Assembly: GCF_024171785.1 (NCBI RefSeq)
Contig: NZ_JAMTCK010000016.1
Coordinates: 124,001 to 188,000 of the forward strand
DNA from: Goodfellowiella coeruleoviolacea
GTDB lineage: Bacteria > Actinomycetota > Actinomycetes > Mycobacteriales > Pseudonocardiaceae
Direction of reading: 5' to 3'
Length of the DNA stretch: 64,000 bases
Position 1 is the first letter of the stretch; the number at the start of each line of letters is the position of its first letter. A model generated the notes under the pieces. The model made no database searches, was not told the DNA's origin, and saw only the letters and a program-made list of their open reading frames with translations. Below are positions 43,072 to 50,585 of this stretch, piece by piece. Position numbers and translations under genes: made by a program.

Positions 43072-44653
43072 GACCCCCGCCCGGCCGCGGCGCCCCGGGC
43101 TCGCCCGGGTGCAGCGGCAGCACCACGGTGAACACGGTCTGGCCCGGCCGGCTGCGCACCTGCACGGTGCCGTGGTGCGCGGCCACCACCGCGGCCACGA
43201 TGGACAGGCCCAGCCCGGTGCTGCCGGCCGCCCGGGACCGGGAGCTGTCGCCCCGGGCGAACCGCTCGAACACCTCCGGCAGCAGCCGCGGCGGGATGCC
43301 GGGGCCGTCGTCGGTCACGGTCACCTCGGCGGCGTGCGGGCCGTGCGCGGCCAGCGCCGCGGTCACCGTGGTGCCGGCCGGGGTGTGCGTGCGCGCGTTG
43401 GTCAGCAGGTTGGCCACCACCTGGTGCAGCTGGTTGGGGTCGCCCAGGGCGGTCAGCGGCTCGTCCGGCAGCCGCAGCAGCCACCGGTGGTCCGGTCCGG
43501 CCGCGTGCGCGTCGGCCACGGCGTCGGCGAGCAGCCGGGCCAGGTCCACCGGCTCGTGCACCACCTGCCGGCCCGCGTCCAGCCGTGCCAGCAGCAGCAG
43601 GTCCTCCACGAGCGCGGTCATCCGCTTGGACTCCGACTCCACCCGGCCCATCGCGAAGGCGACATCGTCGGGCAGGTCGTCGCGGCCCCGGCGGGTCAGC
43701 TCGGCGTAGCCGCGGATCGCGGCCAGCGGAGTGCGCAGCTCGTGGCTGGCGTCGGCGACGAACCGGCGCACCCGCGTCTCGCTCTCGTGCCGCGCGGCCA
43801 GCGCGCCCGCGATGTGGCCCAGCATCCGGTTCAGCGCCGCGCCCACCTGGCCGACCTCGGTGTGCGGGTTGGTGTCCACGTCCGGCACCCGCTCGGCCAG
43901 CGCCACCTCGCCCCTGGCCAGCGGCAGTTCGGCCACGCGTGAGGCGGTGGCCGCCACCCGGCGCAGCGGGCGCAGCGCCGCGCCCACCAGCGCGGCCCCG
44001 GCCACCCCCGCCGCGACCAGCCCGACCAGCGCCACCACCGCCAGGATCACGCCCAGCTGCCACAGGATGTCGTCCACCTGGCTCAGCGGCAGCCCGGTGA
44101 TGTTCGTCCCGCGCGGGGTGGCCGTGGCGATCACCCGGTAGGCCTGGTCGCCCACGTCCACGTTGTGCACCCTGCCGTCCACCGGCACCGCGGCCAGCGC
44201 CGCGGCCTCGGCGGTGGGGATCAGCTCGGGCTGGCCGGAGGTGCCGATGATCGCCGCCGCGGTCGCCCTGCCGTTGACCACCTCGGCGCCCAGCGTGCCC
44301 ACGCCCTGGCCGCGGGCCTGGAGGAACACGGGACCGGGCCCGTTCTCGGCGTGCGGCGGCGGCTCGTTCTGCGCGATCGACGAGCGGTCGTTGGCGGCCA
44401 GCAGCTGGGCGTCGAACCGGTCGATGAGGAACTCCCGCAGCAGCAGTTCCGAGACCACCCCCACCACCAGGATCAACACCGCCAGCAGCAGCACGGTCTG
44501 GGCCAGCAGCCGGCGGCGCAGGGTCCAGTCGGCCAGCCGCCACCGGCGGCGCGGGGTCCAGTCGGCCGGCCGCCACCGGCGGCGCGGGCCCAGCCCCGGT
44601 TCAGGTCGCCGGCTTCCCGGTTCAGGTCGCCGGCTTGAGGACATAGCCAGCAC
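43052..44653 (-). CDS. Sensor histidine kinase
   Basis: A 533-aa membrane kinase. The first 50 residues are an Arg/Trp-rich tail with internal duplications ('RRPEPG' twice; 'RRRWR.ADWT' twice). Two transmembrane helices flank an extracytoplasmic domain of about 130 residues. A HAMP segment, the phosphoacceptor His304 in 'DASHELRTPLAAI', and the ATPase motifs 'NLLTNARTHTPAGT', 'VTDDGPGIPP' and 'GLGLSIVAAVV' follow. The gene overlaps the response-regulator end by 32 bp. The start (GTG 44653 or ATG 44644) is uncertain. Confidence 0.93.
   Translation of the reverse strand: MLAMSSSRRPEPGSRRPEPGLGPRRRWRPADWTPRRRWRLADWTLRRRLLAQTVLLLAVLILVVGVVSELLLREFLIDRFDAQLLAANDRSSIAQNEPPPHAENGPGPVFLQARGQGVGTLGAEVVNGRATAAAIIGTSGQPELIPTAEAAALAAVPVDGRVHNVDVGDQAYRVIATATPRGTNITGLPLSQVDDILWQLGVILAVVALVGLVAAGVAGAALVGAALRPLRRVAATASRVAELPLARGEVALAERVPDVDTNPHTEVGQVGAALNRMLGHIAGALAARHESETRVRRFVADASHELRTPLAAIRGYAELTRRGRDDLPDDVAFAMGRVESESKRMTALVEDLLLLARLDAGRQVVHEPVDLARLLADAVADAHAAGPDHRWLLRLPDEPLTALGDPNQLHQVVANLLTNARTHTPAGTTVTAALAAHGPHAAEVTVTDDGPGIPPRLLPEVFERFARGDSSRSRAAGSTGLGLSIVAAVVAAHHGTVQVRSRPGQTVFTVVLPLHPGEPGAPRPGGGLTRGRG
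44521..44636. repeat. Two adjacent tandem duplications at the kinase/regulator gene junction
   Basis: A 33-nt unit is repeated at 44521-44553 and 44554-44586 with one mismatch. A 21-nt unit (CCCGGTTCAGGTCGCCGGCTT is its full length, 44595-44615) is exactly repeated at 44616-44636. The second 21-nt copy contains the response-regulator stop codon. Confidence 0.9.
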
Positions 44654-45368
44654 CCCGCATGGTGTGGATCATCGGCTCCCGGCCGGCGTCGATCTTCTTG
44701 CGCAGGTAGGAGATGTACAGCTCGACGATGTTGGCCTGGCCGCCGAAGTCGTAGCTCCACACCCGGTCCAGGATCTGCGCCTTGCTCAGCACCCGCCTGG
44801 GGTTGCGCATGAGGTAGCGCAGCAGCTCGAACTCGGTGGCGGTCAACCGGATCGGCTCGCCGCCGCGCGCCACCTCGTGCGTGTCCTCGTCCAGCACCAG
44901 GTCACCGACCACCAGCTCGGTGCCCTGGGTGGTCGGGGTGAGCCGGGCCCTGCGCAGCAGCGCCCGCAGCCGCAGCACCACCTCCTCCAGGCTGAACGGC
45001 TTGGTCACGTAGTCGTCGCCACCCGCGGTGAGCCCGGCCAGCCGGTCCTCCAGGGCGTCCTTGGCGGTCAGGAACAGCACCGGTAGGTGCGGGTCCTCGG
45101 CGCGCAGCCGCTCCAGCACGGCCAGGCCGTCCAGGTCGGGCAGCATCACGTCGAGCACCACCGCGTCCGGCCGGTACTCCCGGGCGGTCCGCACCGCGCT
45201 CAGCCCGTCACCCGCGCTGCGCACGTCCCAGCCCTCGTAGCGCAGCGCCATCGACACCAGTTCGGCCAGGGTGGGCTCGTCGTCGACCACGAGCACGCGG
45301 ACCTGCTGCTCGTCGGACGCGCCGGTGGTCCGGGCGGCGGCACGGGGCGGGGTGTTCATCGCGGGCAT
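44622..45368 (-). CDS. OmpR/PhoB-family response regulator
   Basis: A 248-aa regulator. The receiver domain has 'VLVVDDEPTLAELV', the phosphorylation site Asp73 in 'AVVLDVMLPDLDG' and Lys in 'DDYVTKPFSLEEVV'. The winged-helix domain has 'LTATEFELLRYLMRNPRRVLSKAQILDRVWSYDFGGQANIVELYISYLRKKID' and 'MRGAGYVL'. It resembles the MprA/TcrX/TrcR group. It is upstream of and coupled to the histidine kinase. Its own promoter carries phased CTGTG sites. ATG 45368 is used; ATG 45359 is an alternative. Confidence 0.95.
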   Translation of the reverse strand: MPAMNTPPRAAARTTGASDEQQVRVLVVDDEPTLAELVSMALRYEGWDVRSAGDGLSAVRTAREYRPDAVVLDVMLPDLDGLAVLERLRAEDPHLPVLFLTAKDALEDRLAGLTAGGDDYVTKPFSLEEVVLRLRALLRRARLTPTTQGTELVVGDLVLDEDTHEVARGGEPIRLTATEFELLRYLMRNPRRVLSKAQILDRVWSYDFGGQANIVELYISYLRKKIDAGREPMIHTMRGAGYVLKPAT

Positions 45369-45390
45369 GGCGACATTCTCAGCGCACCGC

Positions 45391-45428
45391 TTGTGCCGAG
45401 CCTGGGAGGTTCCTGTGTCCCAGCTGTG
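45391..45428 (-). promoter_or_regulatory. Candidate OmpR-type operator upstream of the response regulator
   Basis: TTGTG (45391), CTGGG (45402), CTGTG (45413) and CTGTG (45424) lie exactly 11 bp apart, 23-60 bp before the start codon. The last two form the CACAGCTGGGACACA element shared with the GT2-GtrA promoter, suggesting autoregulation. Confidence 0.65.
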
Positions 45429-45490
45429 GATGGTTCTGCCTGGTCGGCGGCGTGTCCGGGGACCGGACCGGCCCGGTGGCCCGGGGAAAA

Positions 45491-45528
45491 CACAGCCGCC
45501 ACCCACTCGCCGCACAGCTGGCACACAG
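45491..45528 (+). promoter_or_regulatory. Candidate OmpR-type operator upstream of the DUF5666-like gene
   Basis: CACAG occurs at 45491, 45513 and 45524 (22 and 11 bp apart). The last pair reads CACAGCTGGCACACAG, one base different from the element before the response regulator. It lies about 70-105 bp before ATG 45596. Confidence 0.65.
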
Positions 45529-45595
45529 CCGGCGCGCCCAAGCTCGGGAGCACCAGGCGGCCGAGCAGTGGCCGCAGGCACACGGGAGGACCTCG

Positions 45596-46489
45596 ATGAC
45601 CACGAACCCGCACGACGCCGCCTTCCCCCACGGCCAGGCCCAGTCCCCGGTCCCGCAGTCAGCGCAGTCCGCCCTGCCGTCCGACCAGCCCACCGCGCAG
45701 ACCCCCGCGCTGGGCCAGGCCGCTCCACTGGGCCAGCCCTCGGCCCCGGGGCAGGGACCGGGCCAGGCGCCGAGCTGGGGTGATCCGGCCGGGCCGGCGG
45801 GCGAGCAGCCCCGGTGGACCGGCCGCAGGACCGCGGTGGCCGCGGCCATCGCCCTCGGCATCGCCCTGGCCGGCGGCGGCGTCATCTACGCGGCCACCGG
45901 CAGCTCCGGGACCAGCACCAACGCCGGACCGGGCGGCATGATGCAGATGGGACCGATGAACGGGCAGCAGGGGATGGCGGGCCAGCCGGGCGCCGGCAGT
46001 GGGTTGGCCAACGCCCTGCACGGCGAGTTCGTGACCTCCGACGGCAACGGCGGCACCACCACGATGCGGCTGCAGACCGGCGAGGTCACCGCGGTCAGCG
46101 CCGACTCGATCAGCGTGACCAGCGACGACGACTACGCCGCGAGCTACACCGTCACCTCCGACACCACCGTCGGCAACGGCGGCACCATCAGCGACATCGC
46201 CACCGGTGACACCGTGACGATCACCGCCACGGTCTCCGGCGGCACCGCGACCGCCACCAGCATCGTGGACACCAGCGAGCAGCAGGCCAACCAGCAACAG
46301 GGCCAGCCGGGCCAGCCAGGCCAACAGGGCCAGCCAGGCCAACAGGGTGGACAGCAGGGCCAGCAGCAGGGTCAGCAGGGCGTGCCGCCCGGCTCCGACA
46401 ACGGCTCCGACAACGGCTCCGACAACGGCACTGACAACGGCGGCGCCACCAGCGGCAGCACCGGCGCGAACGGCACCGTGACCAGCTGA
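45596..46489 (+). CDS. DUF5666-like membrane-anchored surface protein
   Basis: A 297-aa protein. Residues 1-80 are Pro/Gln/Ala-rich and cytoplasmic, with a transmembrane helix at about 81-102 ('TAVAAAIALGIALAGGGVIYAA'). The external domain at about 140-225 ('LHGEFVTSDGNGGTTTMRLQTGEVTAVSADSISVTSDDDYAASYTV...IATGDTVTITATV') resembles DUF5666. The C-terminus is a Gln/Gly repeat tract followed by repeated GSDN. Such proteins are often found beside OmpR-type two-component systems in actinomycetes, as here (divergent). ATG 45596 has GGAGGA 6 nt upstream. Confidence 0.72.
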   Translation: MTTNPHDAAFPHGQAQSPVPQSAQSALPSDQPTAQTPALGQAAPLGQPSAPGQGPGQAPSWGDPAGPAGEQPRWTGRRTAVAAAIALGIALAGGGVIYAATGSSGTSTNAGPGGMMQMGPMNGQQGMAGQPGAGSGLANALHGEFVTSDGNGGTTTMRLQTGEVTAVSADSISVTSDDDYAASYTVTSDTTVGNGGTISDIATGDTVTITATVSGGTATATSIVDTSEQQANQQQGQPGQPGQQGQPGQQGGQQGQQQGQQGVPPGSDNGSDNGSDNGTDNGGATSGSTGANGTVTS

Positions 46490-46536
46490 CGACCGGCCGG
46501 CCCGGGCGAAGCGGACGGATCTCGCTGGACACGGGA

Positions 46537-47058
46537 GTGAGAATCGGGTCCGTGACGACCCTTCCGACCGACGCTGACTGGGCCGTGACCCGAGTCCCGG
46601 TGGGCCGTGCGGAAGCGGCTGGCCTGCTGCGCGAGTACTTCGAGGAGCTGTCCAGCCGCTACTACGGCCGGCAGCCCACCGAGGCCGAGATCGACGAGGC
46701 CATCGCCGAGAGCCCCAACCACGACCTCGTGCCACCCCGTGGGCTGTTCCTGGTCGCCCACCACCGGGACGACCTGGCCGGTTGCGTGGGCCTGCGGATC
46801 CACACCCCCGAGATCGCCGAGATCACCCGGATGTTCGTGCGCAGGCCGTTCCGGGGCCGGGGCGCCGCCTCCCGGTTGCTGGTCGCGCTGGAGGCCGAGG
46901 CGGCCGGGCTGGGCATCACCACCCTGCGCCTGGAAACCAGGAACAACCTGGTGGAAGCCAGGAAGCTCTACGCCAAGCACGGCTACGCCGAGGTACCGCC
47001 CTACGCCGAGCGCCCGTACGCCGAGCACTGGTTTGAGAAGCGCCTGGGCACCGGCTGA
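46537..47058 (+). CDS. GNAT-family N-acetyltransferase
   Basis: A 173-aa acetyltransferase. The acetyl-CoA-binding motif is 'MFVRRPFRGRGAASRLLVALEAEAAGLG', followed by 'LRLETRNNLVEARKLYAKHGYAEV'. The substrate is unknown. GTG 46537 is the longest start; GTG 46552 is equally possible because neither has a convincing ribosome site. It converges on the secreted beta-propeller-like gene (45-bp gap). Confidence 0.85.
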   Translation: MRIGSVTTLPTDADWAVTRVPVGRAEAAGLLREYFEELSSRYYGRQPTEAEIDEAIAESPNHDLVPPRGLFLVAHHRDDLAGCVGLRIHTPEIAEITRMFVRRPFRGRGAASRLLVALEAEAAGLGITTLRLETRNNLVEARKLYAKHGYAEVPPYAERPYAEHWFEKRLGTG

Positions 47059-47103
47059 CCGGTGGGCGCCCGAGGCGGTTGGCCCGCCCCGGGCGCCGGT
47101 CGC

Positions 47104-48105
47104 TCACTGGTAGCGGGGTGTCCACCACCGGGCCTTGTAGAACTCCGCGCCGGTCCGGGTCCGCTGACCCGCCGGCTGGAACAGGTCCACGGTGTCCGTG
47201 CACCAGGTGGTGCGGCAGCCCTGCTTGGGCGTGGTCTCCAGGACCTGGCCGGTCACCGGGTTGTTGCCGACCGCCTTGACCGCCGGCCGGTTGATCCGGT
47301 CGGCACCGCGGAACCCGGTGCTGAACGAGTTGCTCAGCTTGCGGTACTGGTACACGCCCGAGCCGGTGGTGATCCACAGCCGGTTCGGGTCGCCGTACAC
47401 CGGCTGCAGGTCGTGCCCGTCCGCGCTGGGCAGGGCCACGCGGCGCACCTCGGTGAGGGTGGGGGCGGCCGCCGTGCCGCCGACCCGCAGCGCCACCAGG
47501 TGGTCGTGGCCGATCGTCCACAACAGACCGCCCAGCGGGTCCCACAGCACCCCGTGCGCCGTCTTGAGGGGAAACTCCACGTAGTTGGCCGAGTCAGGAC
47601 CCTGCGACGCCGTGTACACCCGGACCCAGCCGCCGGTGCTGGCCGCGGCCGCGACGTTGCCGTTGGGCAGCAGTTCGACGGCGTGCGGGTTGGCCGGTCC
47701 GCCCGCGTTGACCGCCCAGCGCTTGCGCCCCGAGGGGTAGTCGACCATGGCCAGCAGGCCGCCGGACGCGGCGGTCAGCAGCACCGGCCGGCCGGCGCGG
47801 TCGGTGCGCAGCCGCGCCTCGCTCGGGTTGCTCCAGCCCGGCTGGGCGTCGGCGAACCCGTTGGCCGCGCTGGGCCGCCAGGACCACCGCAGCGCGCTGT
47901 CGTCGGCCGACCAGTCAGCGACGCGCTGGTCGAACACGGCGATCCGGCCGCCGTTGCTCTGGTCGGTTCCGACGACCCAGCTGAACGAGGCGTGGCTGGC
48001 CGAAACCGGTTGCCGCTCGGCCGGGCTCGCGCCGGCGACCGGGCTGGCCAGGGCCATGACCCCGGCGGCGAGCAGGCCCAGTCTGACGAGAAACCTGTGC
48101 TTCAT
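47104..48105 (-). CDS. Secreted beta-propeller-like protein (DUF6528-like)
   Basis: A 333-aa protein with a signal peptide (about residues 1-27, 'FLVRLGLLAAGVMALASPVAGA'). The mature part is made of WD/YVTN-like beta-strand repeats ('WVVGTDQSNGGRIAVFD', 'NPHAVELLPNGNVAAAASTGGWVRVY', 'AHGVLWDPLGGLLWTIG', 'DGHDLQPVYGDPNRLWITTGSGVYQY'), suggesting a secreted beta-propeller. A resemblance to DUF6528 is recalled, not searched. AGGAG precedes ATG 48105 at good spacing. Function unknown. Confidence 0.65.
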   Translation of the reverse strand: MKHRFLVRLGLLAAGVMALASPVAGASPAERQPVSASHASFSWVVGTDQSNGGRIAVFDQRVADWSADDSALRWSWRPSAANGFADAQPGWSNPSEARLRTDRAGRPVLLTAASGGLLAMVDYPSGRKRWAVNAGGPANPHAVELLPNGNVAAAASTGGWVRVYTASQGPDSANYVEFPLKTAHGVLWDPLGGLLWTIGHDHLVALRVGGTAAAPTLTEVRRVALPSADGHDLQPVYGDPNRLWITTGSGVYQYRKLSNSFSTGFRGADRINRPAVKAVGNNPVTGQVLETTPKQGCRTTWCTDTVDLFQPAGQRTRTGAEFYKARWWTPRYQ

Positions 48106-48259
48106 GGTGACTCCTGACATCGCGTGAAGCCAAAGAATCACCAGTGAGGCTGGCCACCTGGTTGCCTGTCAACAACATCGGGTGGGCCGGCAGGTGAACC
48201 GCCTGCCCGCTGGCTCGGCCGGCCAGTCCGACTGGTTCCGGTGCTCCTGCCGGCTCTTT

Positions 48260-48375
48260 CACCTGCCCAGGCTCCGCCACCTGCCCAGGCTCCGCCACCT
48301 GCTCGGCTCTTTCACCCGCTCGGTTCTGCCACCCGCTCAGTTCTGCCACCTGTTCAGTTCTGCACCTGTTCAGGG
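48260..48375. repeat. Tandem array of seven 16-18-nt units
   Basis: Units with consensus CACCYGYYCRGBTCTGC start at 48260, 48278, 48296, 48313, 48330, 48347 and 48363. The first two are identical, later ones drift. The last unit includes the stop codon of the VOC gene (48370-48372). Confidence 0.85.
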
Positions 48376-48885
48376 CGCCACCGGAACGGACACACCGATC
48401 CCGCCCTGGGTGTCCGCCCCGTAGCGGTCGATCTCGGCGGCCAGGTCCAGCGGGCGGACCGCGACCTCGCCCTTGCTCTCCTCGGTCAGCAGATCGGCGG
48501 GAACCAGCCAGGACACCTCGAACTCCAGGCCGTCCGGGTCGTGGGCGTAGAGCGCCTTGGTGGTGCCGTGGTCGGAGGCGCCGACCAGGGCACCGGCGTC
48601 GGACAGCCGCTGTGCGATCCGCCGCAGCTCGGCCAGGGTGTCGACCTCCCAGGCCAGGTGGTAGAGCCCGACCGAGGTGCGGCCGGCGGTGGTGTCGCCC
48701 GCGTCCGGCCCGATGGCGAACAGGCCCAGGTCGTGGTCGTTGGTGGACCCCTCGGCCTGGAGGAACACCGCGCGTCCGGGGATCTCCATGACGGTGCGGA
48801 AACCGAGCAGGTCCTGGTAGAAGGCGGCGCTGCGGGTGACGTCGCGGACGTAGAGCACGGCGTGGTTGAGGCGCTGGATCGGCAT
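48370..48885 (-). CDS. VOC-family (glyoxalase/extradiol-dioxygenase fold) protein
   Basis: A 171-aa protein with one VOC domain: 'RLNHAVLYVRDVTRSAAFYQDLLGFR', 'GLYHLAWEVDTLAELRRI' and 'YAHDPDGLEFEVSW'. The metal ligands of the fold (His in 'LNHAV', His in 'LYHLAWEV', Glu in 'LEFEV') are present. It is divergent from a MarR gene and two identical-type palindromes lie between them, so it is probably repressed by that MarR. The substrate is unknown. Confidence 0.87.
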   Translation of the reverse strand: MPIQRLNHAVLYVRDVTRSAAFYQDLLGFRTVMEIPGRAVFLQAEGSTNDHDLGLFAIGPDAGDTTAGRTSVGLYHLAWEVDTLAELRRIAQRLSDAGALVGASDHGTTKALYAHDPDGLEFEVSWLVPADLLTEESKGEVAVRPLDLAAEIDRYGADTQGGIGVSVPVAP

Positions 48886-48955
48886 GGCCGGTCTCCCTGG
48901 AGTGGTGGTCGCGCTCTGGAGGTCCCAGCGCTGCGTTCGGGGGCCGTGCCAGAGG

Positions 48956-49012
48956 TTGAAAGTTCAATAGAAGTGTCAAATCGATGCTAAGTCGGAAAGG
49001 TTGAGGATTCAA
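48956..49012. promoter_or_regulatory. Two MarR-type operators (TTGAA-N2-TTCAA type)
   Basis: TTGAAAGTTCAA (48956-48967, perfect palindrome) and TTGAGGATTCAA (49001-49012, one mismatch) are 45 bp apart in the divergent VOC-MarR region. Shape and position match MarR-family dimer sites. Confidence 0.7.
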
Positions 49013-49033
49013 GTACGGCGTTATGCTGGGGAC

Positions 49034-49525
49034 ATGGCCGAGCAGACCCGGTGGCTCACCGAGCGGGAACAGCGCGCCTGGCTGGCGTTCCTCGCCATGG
49101 AGCGGCTGCTCGACGAGGCGCTGGACCGGCAACTGCAACGGGATGCCGGCATGTCACACGCCTACTACCGGATCCTGGCCATCCTGTCCGCCGCGCCGAA
49201 CCACACCCTGCGCATGAGCGAGTTGGCCGAGCAGGACCGCGCCTCGCAGAGCCGGCTGACCCACGCGATCAACCGGCTGGAGCAGGCGGGCTGGGTGCGG
49301 CGCGAAAAGGGGGCAACAGACCGGCGGGTGGTCCACGCGCAGCTGACCGAGGCCGGCTACGAGGTGCTGCGCCAGACCGCCCCCGGCCACGTCGAGGCCG
49401 TCCGTGCCAACCTGTTCGACCAGCTCAGCGAGGAGCAGGTGGATCAGCTGCGGAACATCTGCGAGGCCGTGCTGACCAAACTGGAAGCCGACCACGGCCC
49501 GGCCCGGGTACCACGCCGCGACTGA
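49034..49525 (+). CDS. MarR-family transcriptional regulator 1
   Basis: A 163-aa winged-helix regulator ('MSHAYYRILAILSAAPNHTLRMSELAEQDRASQSRLTHAINRLEQAGWVRREKGATDRRVVHAQLTEAG'). It is divergent from the VOC gene and is expected to repress both through the TTGAA-type palindromes between them. ATG 49034 starts at the first helix. Confidence 0.92.
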   Translation: MAEQTRWLTEREQRAWLAFLAMERLLDEALDRQLQRDAGMSHAYYRILAILSAAPNHTLRMSELAEQDRASQSRLTHAINRLEQAGWVRREKGATDRRVVHAQLTEAGYEVLRQTAPGHVEAVRANLFDQLSEEQVDQLRNICEAVLTKLEADHGPARVPRRD

Positions 49526-49558
49526 CCTCGGGCACGAATCACCCGATCGTGTCGTGAG

Positions 49559-49675
49559 TTGTCCACAGCCCGGCCGGTTGTCCACAGGTCGACCCGAAAC
49601 CGGCGGCGGCGCGGGGGTGCGTCGGTAGGCTGGGCCTGGGGCCGCCCCCCCGGGAGGGTGGGGGCCTGCCCTGGA
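49559..49675 (+). repeat. Intergenic repeat copy B: paired DnaA boxes plus conserved core
   Basis: TTGTCCACA occurs at 49559-49567 and 49578-49586 (19 bp apart, as in copy A). The core starts at 49626 with TAGGCTG and continues with CGCCCCCCCGGGAGGG. The distance from second box to core is 48 bp, identical to copy A. It lies between two convergent marR genes. Confidence 0.8.
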
Positions 49676-49851
49676 GCCGGAAAACCCGCTCCGGCCGTCG
49701 ACCGGCCCGCTCCGGGCACCGGCACACCCGCTCCGGGCACCGGCCACCTCGCCGACGCCCGACCGCCGTCCTGCCGCGGCGCCACCACCAGGCCGTTGAG
49801 CACGCCGTCGGTCAGGTCGCCCGCCAGCGGCAAGGGCCGGGCCGCCAGGCG
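49676..49851. other. Rest of the gap between the two marR genes
   Basis: About 175 bp rich in C and G with no recognisable gene or terminator. Confidence 0.4.
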
Positions 49852-50337
49852 TCACGCCGGCCGGTCGCCGTTCACCGCGCGCAGCGTGCGCATGGCGTTG
49901 GCCAGGGCGAACGCCGCCTCGGTGCCGAGCGGGGTGAGCACTGTGCGGCGCAGGGTGTCGGCGCACACGCGTCTGGCCCGGTTGGCCACGTCCCGGCCGT
50001 GGTCGGTGAGGGTGGCGTAGGTGACCCGCCGGTCCGTGTCACACGGCTGGCGCCGGATCAGGTCGGCGGCCACCATGCGGTCGGCGACCTTGGTGAACCC
50101 GCCGCTGGTCAGCGCGGCCTCCTTGGCCAGGCGGGTCATGGGCATGCGGTGTTCCGGGGAGCGGACCAGCCGGAGCAGGATGTCGAACTGCGCGGGCGGC
50201 AGGCCGAACTTGTCGGCGATCTCGCCCATCAGGCGATCCTGGGTCGCCAGGTAGCCCTCGATCACCAGGCCCCACCACGTGACGATCTCGTCGTCGTCGG
50301 TGTGGGGGTCCGGCCTCTCGTTGTCTGCGTTGTGCAT
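49852..50337 (-). CDS. MarR-family transcriptional regulator 2 (MhqR-like by context)
   Basis: A 161-aa regulator with the MarR winged helix ('GLPPAQFDILLRLVRSPEHRMPMTRLAKEAALTSGGFTKVADRMVAADLIRRQPCDTDRRVTYATLTDHG'). It has a Cys in the wing ('QPCDTDRR') that could sense quinones or oxidants. It is divergent from wrbA. GGAGG lies 4-5 nt before ATG 50337; the frame is open further upstream. The downstream gene set resembles targets of Bacillus MhqR. Confidence 0.9.
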   Translation of the reverse strand: MHNADNERPDPHTDDDEIVTWWGLVIEGYLATQDRLMGEIADKFGLPPAQFDILLRLVRSPEHRMPMTRLAKEAALTSGGFTKVADRMVAADLIRRQPCDTDRRVTYATLTDHGRDVANRARRVCADTLRRTVLTPLGTEAAFALANAMRTLRAVNGDRPA

Positions 50338-50504
50338 GGCACCTCCGGCGTTCATCTGGCCGTCCCTGTCCTGCTGGCTGTCTGGTCTGGTCTGGATCTG
50401 GCTCGCGACCAGATCCTCTCGGGCGCAGATCCTGGCGTGGCCGGCCGCCCCGTTCCCGCGCCGCCATGCACACCCGACCCAGCACCACAGTCTATCCATG
50501 CAGA

Positions 50505-50535
50505 ATCTTCCTGGAATATATCTTGCGAGGAAGAT
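50505..50535. promoter_or_regulatory. MarR-type operator upstream of wrbA
   Basis: ATCTT-N6-AAGAT (50520-50535) is a 16-bp palindrome; an overlapping ATCTTCCT (50505-50512) pairs with AGGAAGAT (50528-50535). The region is locally AT-rich, as expected for a promoter, and sits between the divergent marR2 and wrbA genes. Confidence 0.6.
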
Positions 50536-50585
50536 GTTTCCGAGGTAGCGTCGGCGACCGTCACCACCGGATAGGAGCAGAGCCC

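Noticed and set aside
48260..48375. CRISPR-like array
   Set aside because: Units are contiguous without spacers and drift in sequence; this is a minisatellite.
49444..49833. Minus-strand frame between the two marR genes
   Set aside because: A short stretch looks protein-like, but it lies over repeat copy B and has no start signal or domain.
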